Assembly (NCBI RefSeq): GCF_014164585.1
Contig: NZ_JACJFM010000005.1
Coordinates: 1-64,000, forward strand
Direction of reading: 5' to 3'
DNA from: Oceanospirillum sediminis
GTDB lineage: Bacteria; Pseudomonadota; Gammaproteobacteria; Pseudomonadales; Halomonadaceae
DNA length: 64,000 nt
In this document: one piece after another, positions 62,435 to 64,000 of the stretch
How the letters are laid out: each line of letters begins with the position of its first letter
Position numbering within the stretch: position 1 is the first letter of the stretch
Made by a program: the position numbers and the translations under genes
Notes under the pieces: generated by a model
What the model saw: the letters and a program-made list of their open reading frames with translations, nothing else
Told to the model about the DNA's origin: nothing
Databases searched by the model: none

Positions 62435-62929
62435 ATGAGCACAACTTTACTGGTTGTTATTATTTTTGCTATGGTGATCAGCCCTATTTTCTGGCTGATG
62501 CCTTCTCGCCGCCAGAGATATCAGATGCATCTGAGAAAGATTGCTCTGCATGCTGGCATCAAGGTTCGATTAGAAAAGTTTGAGCTCAATGGTGAAAAGT
62601 TACCGGCAACGGCTTATCGCTGGATGAGAGATGCCGATGAGAAAAAAACAGCTCATCGTTTTCGTCTGGCTCATGTGCCGCGTATGGAGAAAGAGCGACT
62701 GGAACCCAGAGGCGATGAGTTTATTCCTGGCTGGCTCTGGCTGGAATCTCCGGTTCCCGCTGTTTCCGATGATCAGCTGGAGGCTCTGAAAAACGTACTG
62801 GAGCAACTACCTGAAGATAGTTTGATATTTGAAGCGGGGACTGCAACAGTTACTCTGTGGTGGCGTGAAAATGGTACACCTGAGCAGGTTGAGTCCTTAC
62901 CTGAGCTGATGTCAGGTTTACCGATGTAA
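62435..62929 (+). CDS. Membrane-anchored protein of unknown function, 164 aa
   Basis: One N-terminal membrane helix (STTLLVVIIFAMVISPIFWL) is followed by a basic patch (MPSRRQRYQMHLRKIALHAG) and a soluble domain with WMRDADEKKTAHRFRLAHVP and WLWLESPVPAVSDDQLEAL. Short proteins with this layout occur in Pseudomonas and marine relatives and are sometimes labelled YajC-like, but YajC homology is not clear. The start is ATG 62435, eight bases after AAGGA. The methyltransferase gene follows after 25 bp, so the two may form an operon. Confidence 0.65.
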   Translation: MSTTLLVVIIFAMVISPIFWLMPSRRQRYQMHLRKIALHAGIKVRLEKFELNGEKLPATAYRWMRDADEKKTAHRFRLAHVPRMEKERLEPRGDEFIPGWLWLESPVPAVSDDQLEALKNVLEQLPEDSLIFEAGTATVTLWWRENGTPEQVESLPELMSGLPM

Positions 62930-62954
62930 TGGAATACAACAAAAGGAGCCCCGG

Positions 62955-63602
62955 ATGTCTGATACTTTAAACAATGAGCTACAAAAAATGCTGCCAGAAG
63001 CCAGGGTACAGGCAACCTGCTTGCCCGGCTGTGAACAGATCAGACTCTGGCTGATCGATCCGGAGCCGGTACACCGCCCTTTTAGCCCGGATGAGATTGC
63101 AGCCATTATGTATCATACACCGTACTGGGGGTTTTGCTGGGGAAGTGGATTGGCGTTAGCGCGTTATATTTTATCTTATCCCGATCAGTTGGCAGGTAAA
63201 AAGGTTATTGATTTTGGCTCGGGGTCCGGTGTTGTTGCCATTGCCGCAGCGATGGCCGGAGCAGATGTTGTTGCCTGTGATATTGATCCTGTTTCCCAAC
63301 GGGCATGCAGAGAGAATGCTTTATTAAACCAGGTTTCAATTTCAATCAGTGATGACTTACTGGCTTTGCCAGAAATGAGTGCAGATCTTTTGATTGCTGC
63401 TGATGTGTTATATGACAGAACTAATTTACCGTGGCTGGACACCTTCTTTCGGTTTGCACCGGATGTATGGGTTGCTGATTCACGGGTAAAGGATTTTTCT
63501 CATGATCGTTACTCTCTGACAGAGAGAATGAGTGCCGGTACTGTGCCCGATATGGGAGAACCCGGCGAATTTTCAGATATTCGTTTTTATCGTTCCATAT
63601 AA
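62955..63602 (+). CDS. Class I SAM-dependent methyltransferase (METTL20/ETFB-KMT-like)
   Basis: A 215-aa methyltransferase. YWGFCWGSGLALARYIL leads into KKVIDFGSGSGVVAIAAAMA (motif I), ADVVACDIDP (post I), and LLIAADVLYDRTNLPWLD (motif post II). This order and the W-G-F-x-W-x-x-G-x-A-L-A-R-Y start match METTL20/nicotinamide-methyltransferase-like lysine methyltransferases, some bacterial members of which methylate electron-transfer flavoprotein. The substrate here is not shown, and no ETF gene is nearby. It follows the membrane-anchored protein gene on the same strand. Confidence 0.75.
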   Translation: MSDTLNNELQKMLPEARVQATCLPGCEQIRLWLIDPEPVHRPFSPDEIAAIMYHTPYWGFCWGSGLALARYILSYPDQLAGKKVIDFGSGSGVVAIAAAMAGADVVACDIDPVSQRACRENALLNQVSISISDDLLALPEMSADLLIAADVLYDRTNLPWLDTFFRFAPDVWVADSRVKDFSHDRYSLTERMSAGTVPDMGEPGEFSDIRFYRSI

Positions 63603-63660
63603 TCAGGTTCAGTTTCCGAGTGGAAAGGCTGGTATCTTGCTTTTACCAGCCTTCTGCTGG

Positions 63661-64000
63661 TCATTGTTTGCGTGATCTGGCAAGTTTGGCGATAAGTCGA
63701 TCAATAGTCAGCTTGCCTTCACCATAAATGATCAGCTGAGTTAATAATATTCCCCAGATAATGTGCAGATAAAGTGCTGCAGGTGCTATTTCTGTCAGAC
63801 TGATAACTGCAACCAGATTCACAACAAACAATCCGATGGCTGTGAACCGGGTCACCAGACCAGCAATTAACAGAACAGGTAGAATTAACTCTCCGGTAGT
63901 GCCGAGCCAGGCCGCCAGTTCATAGTTTAAAAAAGGAACGTTGTACTCTTCTTCGAACAGGAAAAGTGTTGTATCCCAGTCCCCTATTTTAGTAAGTCCG
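63661..64000 (-). CDS. DoxX-family membrane protein, partial
   Basis: The reading frame runs leftward from beyond the window edge to the stop at 63661-63663, so the N-terminus is missing. The visible part includes TKIGDWDTTLFLFEEEYN, LNYELAAWLGTTGELILPVL, then GLVTRFTAIGLFVVNLVAVI and a C-terminal helix. The FLFEEEYNVPFLNYELAAWL-type block is characteristic of DoxX/SURF4-like proteins. Such proteins are small four-helix membrane proteins, often tied to redox or thiol stress. The last helix carries a basic tail (AKLARSRKQ). Confidence 0.8.
   Translation of the reverse strand, partial: GLTKIGDWDTTLFLFEEEYNVPFLNYELAAWLGTTGELILPVLLIAGLVTRFTAIGLFVVNLVAVISLTEIAPAALYLHIIWGILLTQLIIYGEGKLTIDRLIAKLARSRKQ

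Overview
The window looks like chromosomal DNA of a marine-type gammaproteobacterium, probably of the Oceanospirillales/Endozoicomonadaceae kind. This is inferred from the mix of genes: TatD, RraA, RNase II, the EF-P hydroxylase EpmC, CheV, FklB, Uup, UspA and glutathione reductase (all typical gammaproteobacterial housekeeping genes), together with TRAP and Fe3+ ABC uptake systems and many LysR regulators. I see no rRNA, tRNA or CRISPR array. Species cannot be fixed from the sequence alone.

Layout. 1-1000: mobile-DNA scar, with the 3' end of an IS5-family transposase beside a truncated IS3-family orfA and a REP-like repeat. 1.1-9.5 kb: small metabolic and regulatory genes (hotdog thioesterase, LysR, DsbA-fold isomerase, glycerate kinase, HExxH secreted protein, MOSC protein, GcvA-like LysR with a divergent 61-aa protein, HDOD protein). 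9.7-13.2 kb: a complete dctPQM TRAP transporter with an internal hairpin after dctP. 13.2-15.1 kb: a MATE exporter and its MarR repressor, with two matching 25-bp operator palindromes. 15.4-17.4 kb: a Cache-domain histidine kinase and NarL-type regulator. 18-21.8 kb: GNAT, cytochrome P450, DMT exporter, FklB. 22.2-27.9 kb: branched-chain 2-oxoacid dehydrogenase E1alpha, E1beta and E2 (two lipoyl domains), followed by an unusual Hanks-type protein kinase. 28-33 kb: unknown proteins, a DUF3080-like lipoprotein, a NorM-like MATE pump, EpmC. 33.1-36.2 kb: iron uptake (binding protein and fused permease) under two good Fur boxes, with no ATPase gene alongside. 36.2-40.5 kb: exonuclease-like protein, TatD, CheV, choice-of-anchor I lipoprotein. 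40.7-45.1 kb: a more accessory stretch with a phage-tail-like protein, a truncated antitoxin relic, small lipoproteins, LysE and NlpC/P60. 45.7-53.5 kb: Gor, LysR, an ABC exporter, AraC, a 259-bp MITE, a diguanylate cyclase and a rhodanese. 53.7-64 kb: Na+/solute symporter with a metallophosphoesterase, RNase II, RraA, DUF1499 lipoprotein, Uup, UspA, a membrane-anchored protein, a METTL20-like methyltransferase and the end of a DoxX gene cut by the window edge.

Genes that visibly work together are dctPQM; MarR-MATE; the sensor kinase and its response regulator; E1alpha-E1beta-E2 (with the kinase as a candidate partner); and the Fur-controlled iron uptake pair. The most novel-looking items are the MITE with 26-bp inverted ends and an 8-bp target duplication (51745-52019), the probable AUC start codon of a LysR gene (7201), the kinase with an unassigned C-terminal half next to the bkd genes, and the five-codon minigene with a near-perfect Shine-Dalgarno sequence upstream of an AraC gene.
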